DNA from: a virus | DNA length: 37,184 nucleotides | Reading direction: 5' to 3' (one strand) | Virus record (IMG/VR): IMGVR_UViG_3300033064_000066 | Span: 1 to 37,184 of that record | Shown here: in pieces, positions 21,591 to 28,743 of the stretch | Numbering within the stretch: the first letter of the stretch is position 1 | Layout: every line of letters starts with the position of its first letter | Notes under the pieces: model-generated | What the model was told of the DNA's origin: nothing | The model's input: only the letters and a program-made list of their open reading frames with translations | Database searches by the model: none | Position numbers and translations under genes: made by a program

Positions 21591-23854
21591 TGTTGCATCC
21601 CTTCAGGTGGTAGTCCCATTGGTTGTTGTGGGGGTGCCATGCCCATTTGTTCAGGTGGCATTTGTCCTTGCATCATTTCAGGTGGCATCTGTTCAGGCAT
21701 CGGCGCGTTCATTTCAGGCATTTCTCGCCCAGGCATCTCATTAACCAAATCACCGCTAGTAATCATGCCGCTAATTGTACCCATAACAATATCTTGGATT
21801 TGTTCAGGTGTCATGGACGCTTGAACGGCAGTAAGTCTCTTAGTTTCTGCATCAAACGCTTTAATAGTGGCTTCAAATTCTTTACGTTGCAAATCTTGAG
21901 CTTCCATTGAGTTACTGACATTTTGTAGCATCCCATGTACTTGGTCGAGTTCTTGGCTCATTGCTTGAATCTGTTGTTCAGCAGCCTGTAACTCAGGTGG
22001 TTTATCATCATCTTGCATTAACTTTGGATCAATTGTCTTAGCAAAGCGTTTTGCCATTTCTTGCGCGCCAGGCCAATCCATATTCTTAACGAACAAATCG
22101 CCAGCTACCGACCAAAGTTGCGGGTTGCCCTGCAACAGTTGGCTCATTGCGTCTAATGACTCTTGACGCTTAGTCATGTAGCTTGGGCCAGTAGTAACCA
22201 CTACATCGTATGTACCAACGCTAGGGTTATAGACTTTTTCTATGACCATACCCTGCTCATCAATGATTTTTTTGACGGCTTCAGGTTGCATTGGGTTGAT
22301 TTTTACCATATCGACTTCACCATCTAAGCCTACAATCCTTGCAATACGCTCGGTATCATAGATTTTAGGGATCATATCGACTAGTTGTCGAGTTACATGG
22401 CGAATAGCACGGGATAGATTATCAACGTAGTGATAAGTACCTGTATCGCCTTGTTTCTCTCTTGCCAGGATAGCCCGACCTGAGCGTTCGTTGCTTGTGG
22501 CACCTAAGCTCGAATCGTATTGGCCTGTGGTAGATTTAATGTCATCGGATGCGCCTGCTTTTGCTTGCAGTAGCCCACTTGATGCCATTGGTGGTTGAGC
22601 GCGTTGCGGTAATGGTAATACGCTACCTGCGCCGTCCGTTACATCTGGATTAACTTCTAAATAAGGCCAGTTAGTTGTATTAGCTGTTTTCCAATTCTGT
22701 TCGTAGCCTTCAAACTGACCGCCGTAACCAATAAACGGTGCTTTCGGTGCCAATGCCAACATTTCAGCTTCTTGGCTAACCCAATAGTTATACATTCTTT
22801 GGGCATCTTTAGCGTTTCGCACTAAGCCTGACACATAGAGACGACCATCGACTTCAAATTCGTTACCAACTACCCGAACAACAGGAATCCACTTGCCTGC
22901 CCATTCTCTTTCTTCTAGGACTTCAAAGCCGTTGGTTTTCATCCACATGACTTTTTTAACATCGACTATTCGACTCTTGATTGGCTTTAAGCCCATCATT
23001 TTCATCTGTTTATCTTCAGGTGAATTATTAAAATGACTCATATTGCCTGGGTACAGATTGAGTTTAGTCGGTATATGCTTGTAATAGAAGTATTCAGCAA
23101 TACGGATTGTATTTTCATTTATCCATTGGCTAAGTGACGAATCACCTACGCCTTGCGCTATCATGGAGGAGATTGGCGCAGCGTCTGGAAACTGTCTTTC
23201 GTACTCATCCTTGGGTATGTCTTCAGTAATAAAGCAGTATTCTGCATCTGATCCACACGGGTCTTGAATCATTGGATCCATGTAAACGCTAAAAGCGTTA
23301 CGGATTCTGCCAATACGGATGTCTTGATCGAAGGTTTCATCGTTACAATACTCGGTCAAAATACGGATATAACCTTCACCGTAGGTGACTTGATTGTCGC
23401 AAGCTGTATCGTATGCTACATCTGCATCTGAGATGTATTCAATATGACGCACCATGCCATCAAAGATTTCAGCAACTTCAACGTCGCCTTTATCATCCGC
23501 AGGGATTACCTTCCCAGAGGGTCGATTTTGACGCTGTTCGTTAGTAACTTGCCTGACGTGTTGAGGCAGTTTGTTAATAGTGAGGCAAGGTCTAGCGTTG
23601 ATGGTCTGTCCTTGAACAGATCCTCTAGTTGCCAATACGTCAGCAGGCCATTGCCATTGATTATCTGGAGAACCAGCCATAAATCGAAGGTCATCTAATT
23701 CATCTTCGCGGGATTCGCTATACGCTGACAACGCTGTTGTAAAGCGTGAGCGCATCGTAGATAACTTATCCTTTGGATCTTCATTGGTTGTTGGGTTGCT
23801 ACCGACGTCGGCTACTTTACCGACAAGGTTCATGTTTGTTTGGTCGTATGCCAT
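21587..23854 (-). CDS. Portal protein, P22 gp1-like
   Basis: A 755-residue portal (P22 gp1 is 725). The family features are clear: TINARPCLTINKLPQHVRQV and NEQRQNRPSGKVIPADDKGD, then IEYISDADVAYDTACDNQVT, YGEGYIRILTEY, NAFSVYMDPMIQDPCGSDAE and SGRAILAREKQGDTGTYHYV. The C-terminus is a helical barrel with a Met/Gln/Pro-rich tail (PEQMPPEMMQGQMPPEQMG), longer than needed for the ring. It forms the dodecameric vertex for packaging, and the gp4-like and gp10-like factors attach to it. The start overlaps the preceding small gene by one base (TAATG). Confidence 0.95.
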   Translation of the reverse strand: MAYDQTNMNLVGKVADVGSNPTTNEDPKDKLSTMRSRFTTALSAYSESREDELDDLRFMAGSPDNQWQWPADVLATRGSVQGQTINARPCLTINKLPQHVRQVTNEQRQNRPSGKVIPADDKGDVEVAEIFDGMVRHIEYISDADVAYDTACDNQVTYGEGYIRILTEYCNDETFDQDIRIGRIRNAFSVYMDPMIQDPCGSDAEYCFITEDIPKDEYERQFPDAAPISSMIAQGVGDSSLSQWINENTIRIAEYFYYKHIPTKLNLYPGNMSHFNNSPEDKQMKMMGLKPIKSRIVDVKKVMWMKTNGFEVLEEREWAGKWIPVVRVVGNEFEVDGRLYVSGLVRNAKDAQRMYNYWVSQEAEMLALAPKAPFIGYGGQFEGYEQNWKTANTTNWPYLEVNPDVTDGAGSVLPLPQRAQPPMASSGLLQAKAGASDDIKSTTGQYDSSLGATSNERSGRAILAREKQGDTGTYHYVDNLSRAIRHVTRQLVDMIPKIYDTERIARIVGLDGEVDMVKINPMQPEAVKKIIDEQGMVIEKVYNPSVGTYDVVVTTGPSYMTKRQESLDAMSQLLQGNPQLWSVAGDLFVKNMDWPGAQEMAKRFAKTIDPKLMQDDDKPPELQAAEQQIQAMSQELDQVHGMLQNVSNSMEAQDLQRKEFEATIKAFDAETKRLTAVQASMTPEQIQDIVMGTISGMITSGDLVNEMPGREMPEMNAPMPEQMPPEMMQGQMPPEQMGMAPPQQPMGLPPEGMQQ

Positions 23855-24003
23855 TATTTTTTCATTTTGCCTGCTGGTTTAGCTGCGCTACGTTTCATAG
23901 CATACGCTATCGCCACGGCTTGTTTGACAGGTTTGCCTGCTTTTACTTCGGCTTTCACATTCTCTCGAAATGCTTTAGGACTAGCTGATTTTTTTAACGG
24001 CAT
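23854..24003 (-). CDS. 49-residue basic protein before portal
   Basis: A short gene from ATG 24003-24001 to TAA 23856-23854, the stop sharing a base with the portal start. The product is Lys/Ala-rich (PLKKSASPKAFRENVKAEVK; AGKPVKQAVAIAYAMKRS), a pattern of small phage proteins that I recognise from many genomes but that has no known function. It could be a DNA- or RNA-binding helper; this is a guess from charge only. Confidence 0.75.
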   Translation of the reverse strand: MPLKKSASPKAFRENVKAEVKAGKPVKQAVAIAYAMKRSAAKPAGKMKK

Positions 24004-24005
24004 AA

Positions 24006-24158
24006 TTATTTCTTCTTTGCAGTTTTAGCTGAATCTTTAAAATCTTTGGCAGTTGGCGCACCTTTTGCGCCAGGCTTACGCATCTTTTCTTTTGATCCTG
24101 CTTCTATTCTTGCACGTTTAGCTAGAATATTAGCATAAAGTCCAGGTTTAGTTGCCAT
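24006..24158 (-). CDS. 50-residue basic protein (GLYANI...EKMRKPG type)
   Basis: A short gene from ATG 24158-24156, behind AAAGGAGAATTA, to TAA 24008-24006. The sequence TKPGLYANILAKRARIEAGS, then KEKMRKPGAKGAPTAKDFKD, is a recurrent small phage protein pattern of unknown function. It is strongly basic. It lies between terminase and portal, next to two further small basic proteins. Confidence 0.8.
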   Translation of the reverse strand: MATKPGLYANILAKRARIEAGSKEKMRKPGAKGAPTAKDFKDSAKTAKKK

Positions 24159-24169
24159 TTAATTCTCCT

Positions 24170-24445
24170 TTAGCAGTTCCAATTTTTAAGTGCGGCTTTA
24201 GCGCGCGGTGCATCGCCTTTAGCGTTTTTAACAACTCCTGACATTCTCGCACAAAACGATGCTTTTCTACCAGCATCTGCTTTTGTTTTCGGATTCGGTG
24301 CAGGTGCTTTCAAATTACTGTTGTTTTTTGCATTGTACTCGGCTCGCCCTTTGGCGGTCATCCCCGCACCCTTATCAGTTGGGTTATAGTTCTTACCCTT
24401 ACCCGTGGTCGTGCGTGGTATCGGTTTGCTGTGTTTAGTCGCCAT
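24170..24445 (-). CDS. Small basic protein with SFCARMSG motif (DUF6321-like)
   Basis: A 91-residue, highly basic protein. It has GAGMTAKGRAEYNAKNNSNL, then KAPAPNP, KASFCARMSGVVKNAKGD and a KAALKNWNC end. I recognise this order as a small domain found in many phages (recalled as DUF6321), whose role is unknown. The gene begins one base after the TerL stop, so translation is probably coupled to TerL. The two Cys residues at fixed places (SFCARM and the final NWNC) may pair or bind metal. Confidence 0.78.
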   Translation of the reverse strand: MATKHSKPIPRTTTGKGKNYNPTDKGAGMTAKGRAEYNAKNNSNLKAPAPNPKTKADAGRKASFCARMSGVVKNAKGDAPRAKAALKNWNC

Positions 24446-25972
24446 CTAACTTCCCATCCAAGAATTAGAGACCGCACCTTGATTCTGGTACGTATTCTTT
24501 CGGATTATACCCTTATATTCCCGATGTGCAACAGGAAACGCGAAAGTCAATGCAATAGCGTCGGCTGCGTCAGGTGACGCCAGTCCTCTTGACCTCATGT
24601 CTTTCTTCGATTCCAAGAATATGCTCCCCTTGCTATCAGGTTTCATCATGGGCGAGATCAGATCACTTTTCAAGTACCGATCCGTAGGCACGCTGGCTGA
24701 CTTGAGCCATTCTCGCATATCGCCCCACATCTCCGCCCGTTTGTTACCATACATCATACTGTTTTTTGCTTTGTTCCCAAAGTTAACACCTTTAATCTTA
24801 TAGCGTTGCTCTTTTAGCCGATCCACTACACCAGCTCCTAGCCCACCTTCGTCGATGTTGACTAGCGCTGGTTGATATTCCTCGATAGCCTCGATCACCC
24901 GCCCAACTGTTTCCATCGTATCGTCACCTTTATGCCGCTTGATGGCTATTACATCCCGCCCTTGTCTAACAGCGATGACGGTTGAGTCCGAGCCAAACCG
25001 TGCAGGGTCAACCCCAATGATGATAGGCGCAGTATTGTCCTTGTACTTTTCCCGTTGCATCGCTTCTTCGACTGTGTTGACGCTAATGAACTGATCATCA
25101 GACGCGTTCGGGAACATACCGTACACTTCGACGTGGGCTTGCACCGAGTCCGAACCGTACTCAGCGATGATCTGCTCATAGACGTTCTTGTCGGTGCCTT
25201 CGACTTGGCGCGAGTCTATGTTGCGATTTTTCCAAAACTCCCGCTTGGAGTGGAACGCCTCATAAAAATATCCCGAATTCCGTCGTGGGTTGCTAAACGC
25301 CATCCAAAACCTGTTGGGCGTATTTTCCGTGAAGAACCCGCTTGTCACCGCCCAGATGCTGTCGTCGATACCGCTTGCCTCATCGAATATAACCATTACC
25401 CCGTCGTAGTTGTGTACGCCAGCATAAGCATCAGGATTCTCCGCCGACCACAGCCGTCCTTCAACACCCCAATACCTTGTGCCTTTTTTCAGATCCCGCT
25501 CGACTAGCTCAGTCAACCATTTGGCTGGCATCACTCTGGTTGCGCTCACTTCAAACCAATGGCTGTTGATGGACATGGATAACCACTTAGTGATTTCCGC
25601 CCAGGTGACTGAGCGCAGCTGCGATTCCGAGTTAGCCGACACGATGACGGTTGCGCCTATTCTGGTCGTTAACATCCAATGTTCTAGCCATGAGACTAAC
25701 GCTGACTTACCAATTCCACGCCCAGACGCTACCGCTTCTCTTAACACATCGAAGTCCAGCTTGCCTTGATTCTGCTTAATATGTTCGGCGATGTCCAGTA
25801 AGATCTCACGTTGCCATTTTCTAGGCCCTGTGAAATTCTCAAGCGGCGTACCCTGTTGCGCCCACGGATAACAATACATCACAAACGCTAGCGGGTTGTC
25901 CTTAATCGCAGGACTCCACAAGCGTGACATTAACTCTTGTTCGTCTTGCGCTGAGTAGATGGTGGATTGCAT
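24446..25972 (-). CDS. Terminase large subunit
   Basis: A 508-residue packaging motor. The ATPase domain has a Walker A-like SGRGIGKS (residues 83-90) and Walker B VMVIFDEA (192-199, Glu198 catalytic). The nuclease domain is RNase H-like: IIIGVDPARFGSDSTVIAV with Asp322, then VNIDEGGLGAGVVDRL and DAADAIALTFA near the C-terminus. Together with the portal it drives DNA into the procapsid. Headful cutting is expected from the P22-like setting and circularly closing contig. The start lies 18 bases after the TerS stop. Confidence 0.95.
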   Translation of the reverse strand: MQSTIYSAQDEQELMSRLWSPAIKDNPLAFVMYCYPWAQQGTPLENFTGPRKWQREILLDIAEHIKQNQGKLDFDVLREAVASGRGIGKSALVSWLEHWMLTTRIGATVIVSANSESQLRSVTWAEITKWLSMSINSHWFEVSATRVMPAKWLTELVERDLKKGTRYWGVEGRLWSAENPDAYAGVHNYDGVMVIFDEASGIDDSIWAVTSGFFTENTPNRFWMAFSNPRRNSGYFYEAFHSKREFWKNRNIDSRQVEGTDKNVYEQIIAEYGSDSVQAHVEVYGMFPNASDDQFISVNTVEEAMQREKYKDNTAPIIIGVDPARFGSDSTVIAVRQGRDVIAIKRHKGDDTMETVGRVIEAIEEYQPALVNIDEGGLGAGVVDRLKEQRYKIKGVNFGNKAKNSMMYGNKRAEMWGDMREWLKSASVPTDRYLKSDLISPMMKPDSKGSIFLESKKDMRSRGLASPDAADAIALTFAFPVAHREYKGIIRKNTYQNQGAVSNSWMGS

Positions 25973-25990
25973 TTAGCTGTTAAGTATCTT

Positions 25991-26467
25991 TTAGGCGACT
26001 TTTTGTTTGCGTTCAGGTTTCACGTGGATCATTTCAACATCGTTAGCCTGACTTTCGACTTGTTTGAACACGCCTTCAATGACGCGCGTTTCGGCTTGTT
26101 CAAGTGCGGCTGTGATTGAGATGCGCTGCTCAACATCTATCGACAGTTGTTGTTTAGCTACCCAGCCGTGCTGGTGTTTGAGGATTTCTAGCGCAGCTTT
26201 AGCGTCGCCATCGGCAGCAGCTTTGTGCAGTATCGCTGATAACTCCATCTCGCCATCGGCTTTGCCTTTTTGTTCAGCATACTCCGCAATGGGATCTAAC
26301 ATGGTGAGCTGTCGGTATTCGGTAGGGCGCATCCCAGCCGCTAAGGCTAAGGTGTCGCCTTTAAGTCCTAACTTGGCAGCGTCGTAAATGCGTTGCAGTC
26401 TAGCCTCGGTAGCCTCTAGCTTGCGTGGCTCATACACATAGGAATGAAAGTTATCAAACATTTGCAT
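25991..26467 (-). CDS. Terminase small subunit
   Basis: A 158-residue protein encoded just before TerL. The N-terminal part holds a probable helix-turn-helix (ATEARLQRIYDAAKLGLKGD; TLALAAGMRPTEYRQL). Then come a helical oligomerisation region (AELSAILHKAAADGDAKAAL-like, with EILKHQHGW) and a basic tail (HVKPERKQKVA). This matches TerS proteins that recognise the pac or cos site. ATG at 26467 and 26461 are both possible; neither has a clear ribosome site. It is the first gene of the late block, facing the 640-base gene-free region. Confidence 0.85.
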   Translation of the reverse strand: MQMFDNFHSYVYEPRKLEATEARLQRIYDAAKLGLKGDTLALAAGMRPTEYRQLTMLDPIAEYAEQKGKADGEMELSAILHKAAADGDAKAALEILKHQHGWVAKQQLSIDVEQRISITAALEQAETRVIEGVFKQVESQANDVEMIHVKPERKQKVA

Positions 26468-26501
26468 AGTGTATCAAAGTTTTAGCGGGGGGTTCGATGT
26501 T

Positions 26502-26529
26502 TTTATAAAAAAATAAAAAGTTTGAGCAA
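26502..26529 (-). promoter_or_regulatory. Possible late promoter before TerS
   Basis: On the minus strand TTGCTC (26529-26524), 16 bases, then TATAAA (26507-26502), about 35 bases before the TerS ATG. The -35 is poor and the assignment is weak. Confidence 0.3.
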
Positions 26530-26540
26530 ACGCTCCGCCG

Positions 26541-26599
26541 CCATAGGGCCGTTCGGCTCGGCCCTACCCCCCCCCATGCAAAAAGTTTTTGCCCTATGG
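26541..26599. repeat. Nested inverted repeats next to terminase
   Basis: CCATAGGGC (26541-26549) is inverted as GCCCTATGG (26591-26599). Inside lie a 7-bp hairpin AGGGCCG/CGGCCCT (26545-26551, 26559-26565), a run of nine C, and the palindrome GCAAAAAGTTTTTGC (26578-26592). CATAGGGC occurs again at 26782-26789. Confidence 0.8.
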
Positions 26600-26649
26600 T
26601 TAGTAAGTGCTTGCTAACAACTGTAAGCCGTGGGCCAATCATTGGTCAC

Positions 26650-27003
26650 ATTGTCAAATTGTCAAGCCAAAATAGTTAGCGCTTAAAGGCGGGTTAGTTT
26701 TAATGTTATGTGTCATATTGTCTTTTGACAATTAGACTTATTTTTAATTTTGAGGAGCGGGCGGGGGGATTTTTACATGAGCATAGGGCGGGGGAATTAT
26801 AGGTCATATACGTCAATTGTCATTCCTATTTTAGTCGCGCCAATAGTAACAATACATTATACATATATGTATATTATTAGTTAACTTATATAAGTGTATT
26901 AAAAAGACAATATGACGTATAAAATCTCTCTCGCGTTGTGCTAATTGGCCGCGTCAATACGTCATTTAACTTTTTAACGTGACCTATAAAAGACTCATAT
27001 GAC
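26650..27003. promoter_or_regulatory. Cluster of GTCATAT / ATTGTC elements
   Basis: GTCATAT occurs at 26712 and 26803, and inverted at 26910-26916 and 26997-27003. ATTGTCAA is tandem at 26650-26657 and 26658-26665. ATTGTC-tttt-GACAAT forms a dyad at 26717-26732. ACGTCA occurs at 26810 and 26959, and inverted at 26913. A 15-base block GTCATATTGTCTTTT (26712-26726) is exactly inverted at 26902-26916. These look like binding sites for one protein. Confidence 0.65.
26858..26873. repeat. 16-base AT palindrome
   Basis: TATACATATATGTATA is a perfect palindrome in the AT-rich part of the control region. It could be an operator or an unwinding element, or arise by chance in AT-rich DNA. Confidence 0.5.
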
Positions 27004-27029
27004 ATATATTTTTAACTTATTTGTGAATA

Positions 27030-27071
27030 TGCAACAATATATGTTGCACTATTGTAGAATTCTGTTAAACT
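27030..27071 (+). promoter_or_regulatory. Operator-like dyad overlapping a possible early promoter
   Basis: TGCAACA (27030-27036) and TGTTGCA (27042-27048) form a perfect dyad with a 5-base spacer. The right arm contains TTGCAC (27044-27049), a possible -35. It is followed after 16 bases by TAAACT (27066-27071), preceded by TGT as in an extended -10. The first early ATG is at 27108. The dyad is clear; the promoter is tentative. Confidence 0.45.
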
Positions 27072-27107
27072 GTAATTGTAGTAACTAACTAAACAAAGGA
27101 AAACAAA

Positions 27108-27221
27108 ATGCTAAAAAAGATCATAAACAATGGCCCGCTGCTTATAAGTGTATATCTCTTATTTTTAGTCATAAGTACCATTGTATGTAAATTTGACGCG
27201 CTAATTAAACTCTATAACTAA
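27108..27221 (+). CDS. 37-residue membrane microprotein, first early gene
   Basis: A short gene with an AAAGGAAAAC ribosome site, ATG 27108-27110 and TAA 27219-27221. The product has a basic start (LKKII) and one membrane segment, residues about 10-26 (PLLISVYLLFLVISTIVC), then a short polar tail. As the first gene after the control region it is probably expressed early; small membrane proteins in that position often act on the host, but this is unproven. Confidence 0.65.
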   Translation: MLKKIINNGPLLISVYLLFLVISTIVCKFDALIKLYN

Positions 27222-27231
27222 GGAAAACATC

Positions 27232-27402
27232 ATGCTATTAAAAGACTATATAACCCCTGCTAGGATCGTAGAATTCAAGGCCGCCGATAGTGGATCAATC
27301 TATGTTCAAGATCTACTCTTAGACAATGGTATTTATGTTGACATGGGCGACCGTCGCATCGATGCGCTATTAAATTTATTTGATCTTGCATCTGTAGAGT
27401 AA
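27232..27402 (+). CDS. Small acidic early protein
   Basis: A 56-residue protein from ATG 27232-27234 to TAA 27400-27402, preceded by CTAAGGAAAACATC. It is soluble and acidic with a likely beta-beta-alpha pattern (ARIVEFKAADSGSIYVQDLL; NGIYVDMGDRRIDALLNLFD). No family is recognised. The leader before the ATG is repeated before the gene at 27487. Confidence 0.7.
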   Translation: MLLKDYITPARIVEFKAADSGSIYVQDLLLDNGIYVDMGDRRIDALLNLFDLASVE

Positions 27403-27409
27403 TAATCTT

Positions 27410-27435
27410 ATAAGCGCCGCCGCCCTGGCGCTTAT
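27410..27435 (+). terminator. Hairpin between early genes, possible attenuator
   Basis: ATAAGCGCC (27410-27418) pairs fully with GGCGCTTAT (27427-27435) around an 8-base loop and is followed by a T-rich but interrupted stretch. It may reduce transcription into 27487 or stabilise the upstream mRNA. Confidence 0.5.
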
Positions 27436-27486
27436 TGGATTGTTATTTTAACGATCAATAAACTAAAATAAACTAAGGAAAACATC

Positions 27487-28185
27487 ATGCAAGTACATTT
27501 GACATTAAAAAGCGCTAACGTGAAAACGGGGGCGATCCCCGTTAGTACTACTGAAAAAAGATCATGCCCGCCAAAATGCCCGCATAAAAAGACGTGCTAT
27601 GCTAAACAAGGCCCGCTAGCGCTTCATTGGAATAAGGTTAGTAATAAGGAGCGCGGCGGCGCTTGGACTGAATTTTTAAACCAGATCAAACAATTCGAGA
27701 TTGGCCAATTATGGCGCCATAATCAAGCGGGTGATCTACCTGGCGCGGGCAATAAAATAGATAAAAATAAGCTACTATCATTAGTGACCGCTAATTCTAG
27801 CAGCAAGGCCGCGGGTTTTACGTATACACATAAGCCCGTTATTGGAAATGATGCTATTGCAAAAGAAAATAAAGCGCTAATAAAATTGGCCAATAAGAGC
27901 GGGTTTACGATCAATTTGAGCGCGGATAATTTAGCTCAAGCGGATAAGCTAGTCAAATTGAATATTGGCCCCGTAGTAACATTATTACCAGAAGATTACC
28001 AGGATAAAAGTACAACGCCCGCTGGTAATACTGTAATTGTTTGCCCCGCTCAAACCCGCGATAATATAAGCTGTAGCACTTGTAAATTATGCGCTAACGT
28101 AAACCGTACAGTAATTATAGGTTTTAAGGCCCATGGCAGCGCCAAAAAAGCCGCTAGCAAGATCTTTTATTTGAAGGCGGCGTAA
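27487..28185 (+). CDS. Cys-cluster early phage protein (DUF7227/gp88-like)
   Basis: A 232-residue protein, the largest of the early block. Near the N-terminus is SCPPKCPHKKTCYAKQGPLA (C27, C31, C37) and near the C-terminus CPAQTRDNISCSTCKLC (C186, C196, C199, C202). Between them are RHNQAGDLPG, GFTYTHKP and GFTINLSADNLAQADKL. These suggest an alternating beta-alpha fold, with the N-terminal CYA motif like that of mycobacteriophage gp88-type proteins. The cysteines probably bind metal or an Fe-S cluster. I recall related phage proteins as an uncharacterised family (possibly DUF7227). The ribosome site is AAGGAAAAC, in a repeated leader. Confidence 0.7.
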   Translation: MQVHLTLKSANVKTGAIPVSTTEKRSCPPKCPHKKTCYAKQGPLALHWNKVSNKERGGAWTEFLNQIKQFEIGQLWRHNQAGDLPGAGNKIDKNKLLSLVTANSSSKAAGFTYTHKPVIGNDAIAKENKALIKLANKSGFTINLSADNLAQADKLVKLNIGPVVTLLPEDYQDKSTTPAGNTVIVCPAQTRDNISCSTCKLCANVNRTVIIGFKAHGSAKKAASKIFYLKAA

Positions 28186-28186
28186 T

Positions 28187-28258
28187 ATGTTAAATTTTGC
28201 GCTTCCCGTCTTATATGGCGTGATCATAGGGCTTTTTATAAGCCAGTACATTAATTAA
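28187..28258 (+). CDS. 23-residue membrane microprotein
   Basis: A tiny frame from ATG 28187-28189 (2 bases after the previous stop) to TAA 28256-28258. Almost all of it is one membrane segment (FALPVLYGVIIGLFISQYIN). The upstream gene's end contains GAAGGCGG, which could serve as ribosome site. The close spacing supports it, the tiny size argues for caution. Confidence 0.5.
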   Translation: MLNFALPVLYGVIIGLFISQYIN

Positions 28259-28267
28259 GGAGATAAC

Positions 28268-28468
28268 ATGAGTTTATTGCAAGAAATTAAAAAATATGGG
28301 CTAGCAGATACTAAGCAAAATAAAAAGTATAAAGTAAAACGTAAGCCGCCTTATTTTAAAACCGTTGACACGTTTACATTTTATAACCAGGGTATGGCCG
28401 CGCATGAAGTAAGGAATGCACGCGGGCGCTGCGAAGACGCGCCTTGCTGCGGCTGCTGTACATTTTAA
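28268..28468 (+). CDS. Small basic protein with Cys-rich C-terminus
   Basis: A 66-residue protein preceded by TAAGGAGATAAC. The first two thirds are Lys-rich and helical (LLQEIKKYGLADTKQNKKYK). The end has five cysteines within 14 residues (RCEDAPCCGCCTF), an unusual cluster that may bind metal. No family is recognised. Confidence 0.7.
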   Translation: MSLLQEIKKYGLADTKQNKKYKVKRKPPYFKTVDTFTFYNQGMAAHEVRNARGRCEDAPCCGCCTF

Positions 28469-28481
28469 TTTAGGGGAAATT

Positions 28482-28580
28482 ATGAAGACATTTTTAGACT
28501 ATCTTTTAGGCGGCCTTTTTATGGTCGTTATGGGTTTGGCATTGGCGCTAATTTATATATACAAAACGGGAGGTTTTTAA
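28482..28580 (+). CDS. 32-residue membrane microprotein
   Basis: ATG 28482-28484 to TAA 28578-28580, preceded by TAGGGGAAATT. One membrane segment, residues about 7-27 (YLLGGLFMVVMGLALALIYI), followed by a Lys/Gly tail. The next gene begins 2 bases later, using the AGGT within this gene's end as ribosome site. Confidence 0.6.
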   Translation: MKTFLDYLLGGLFMVVMGLALALIYIYKTGGF

Positions 28581-28582
28581 CT

Positions 28583-28741
28583 ATGATCACAGAAAACGAA
28601 TATTTGACATTTAGAAAAGCTTTAAGTATTTTGCATGATTACTTAGACGCTAGCGAAGATGTGAAAGAGGAGCATTTGAAAGCACTTAATAAGGCCGAGG
28701 ATATTTTACGGGAATTTGAAAACGACATAGAAAAGGATTAA
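28583..28741 (+). CDS. Small acidic helical protein
   Basis: A 52-residue protein (ATG 28583-28585, TAA 28739-28741). It is strongly acidic and helical (FRKALSILHDYLDASEDVKE; HLKALNKAEDILREFENDIE). Acidic early microproteins of phages often bind host proteins, but no target is visible. It starts directly after the previous membrane microprotein. Confidence 0.65.
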   Translation: MITENEYLTFRKALSILHDYLDASEDVKEEHLKALNKAEDILREFENDIEKD

Positions 28742-28743
28742 CC

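Larger units (their letters stand above)
26468..27107. other. Gene-free control region between divergent late and early blocks
   Basis: 640 bases without a supportable gene, lying between TerS (leftward) and the first early gene (rightward). The TerS-near part has runs of G or C (six G at 26485, nine C at 26567-26575, GCGGGGGG at 26761) and inverted repeats. The rest is AT-rich with many GTCATAT and ATTGTC elements, a 16-base palindrome and a 19-base dyad. Promoters for both blocks must lie here. Its features fit a regulatory region and perhaps pac or the replication origin. Confidence 0.8.

Noticed and set aside
25055-25507. 150-residue rightward frame opposite TerL
   Set aside because: Antisense to a well-supported terminase with conserved motifs; no independent evidence.
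26454-26642. Leftward 62-residue frame over the control region
   Set aside because: No ribosome site, odd composition, overlaps the TerS start and runs through the hairpins and C-tract; looks like chance.
26725-26753. TTGACA at 26725 as a rightward promoter
   Set aside because: No acceptable -10 at 16-18 bases; the TTGACA is part of the ATTGTC dyad.
26777-26884. Rightward 35-residue frame in the control region
   Set aside because: No close ribosome site and it crosses the palindrome and repeated elements; probably non-coding.
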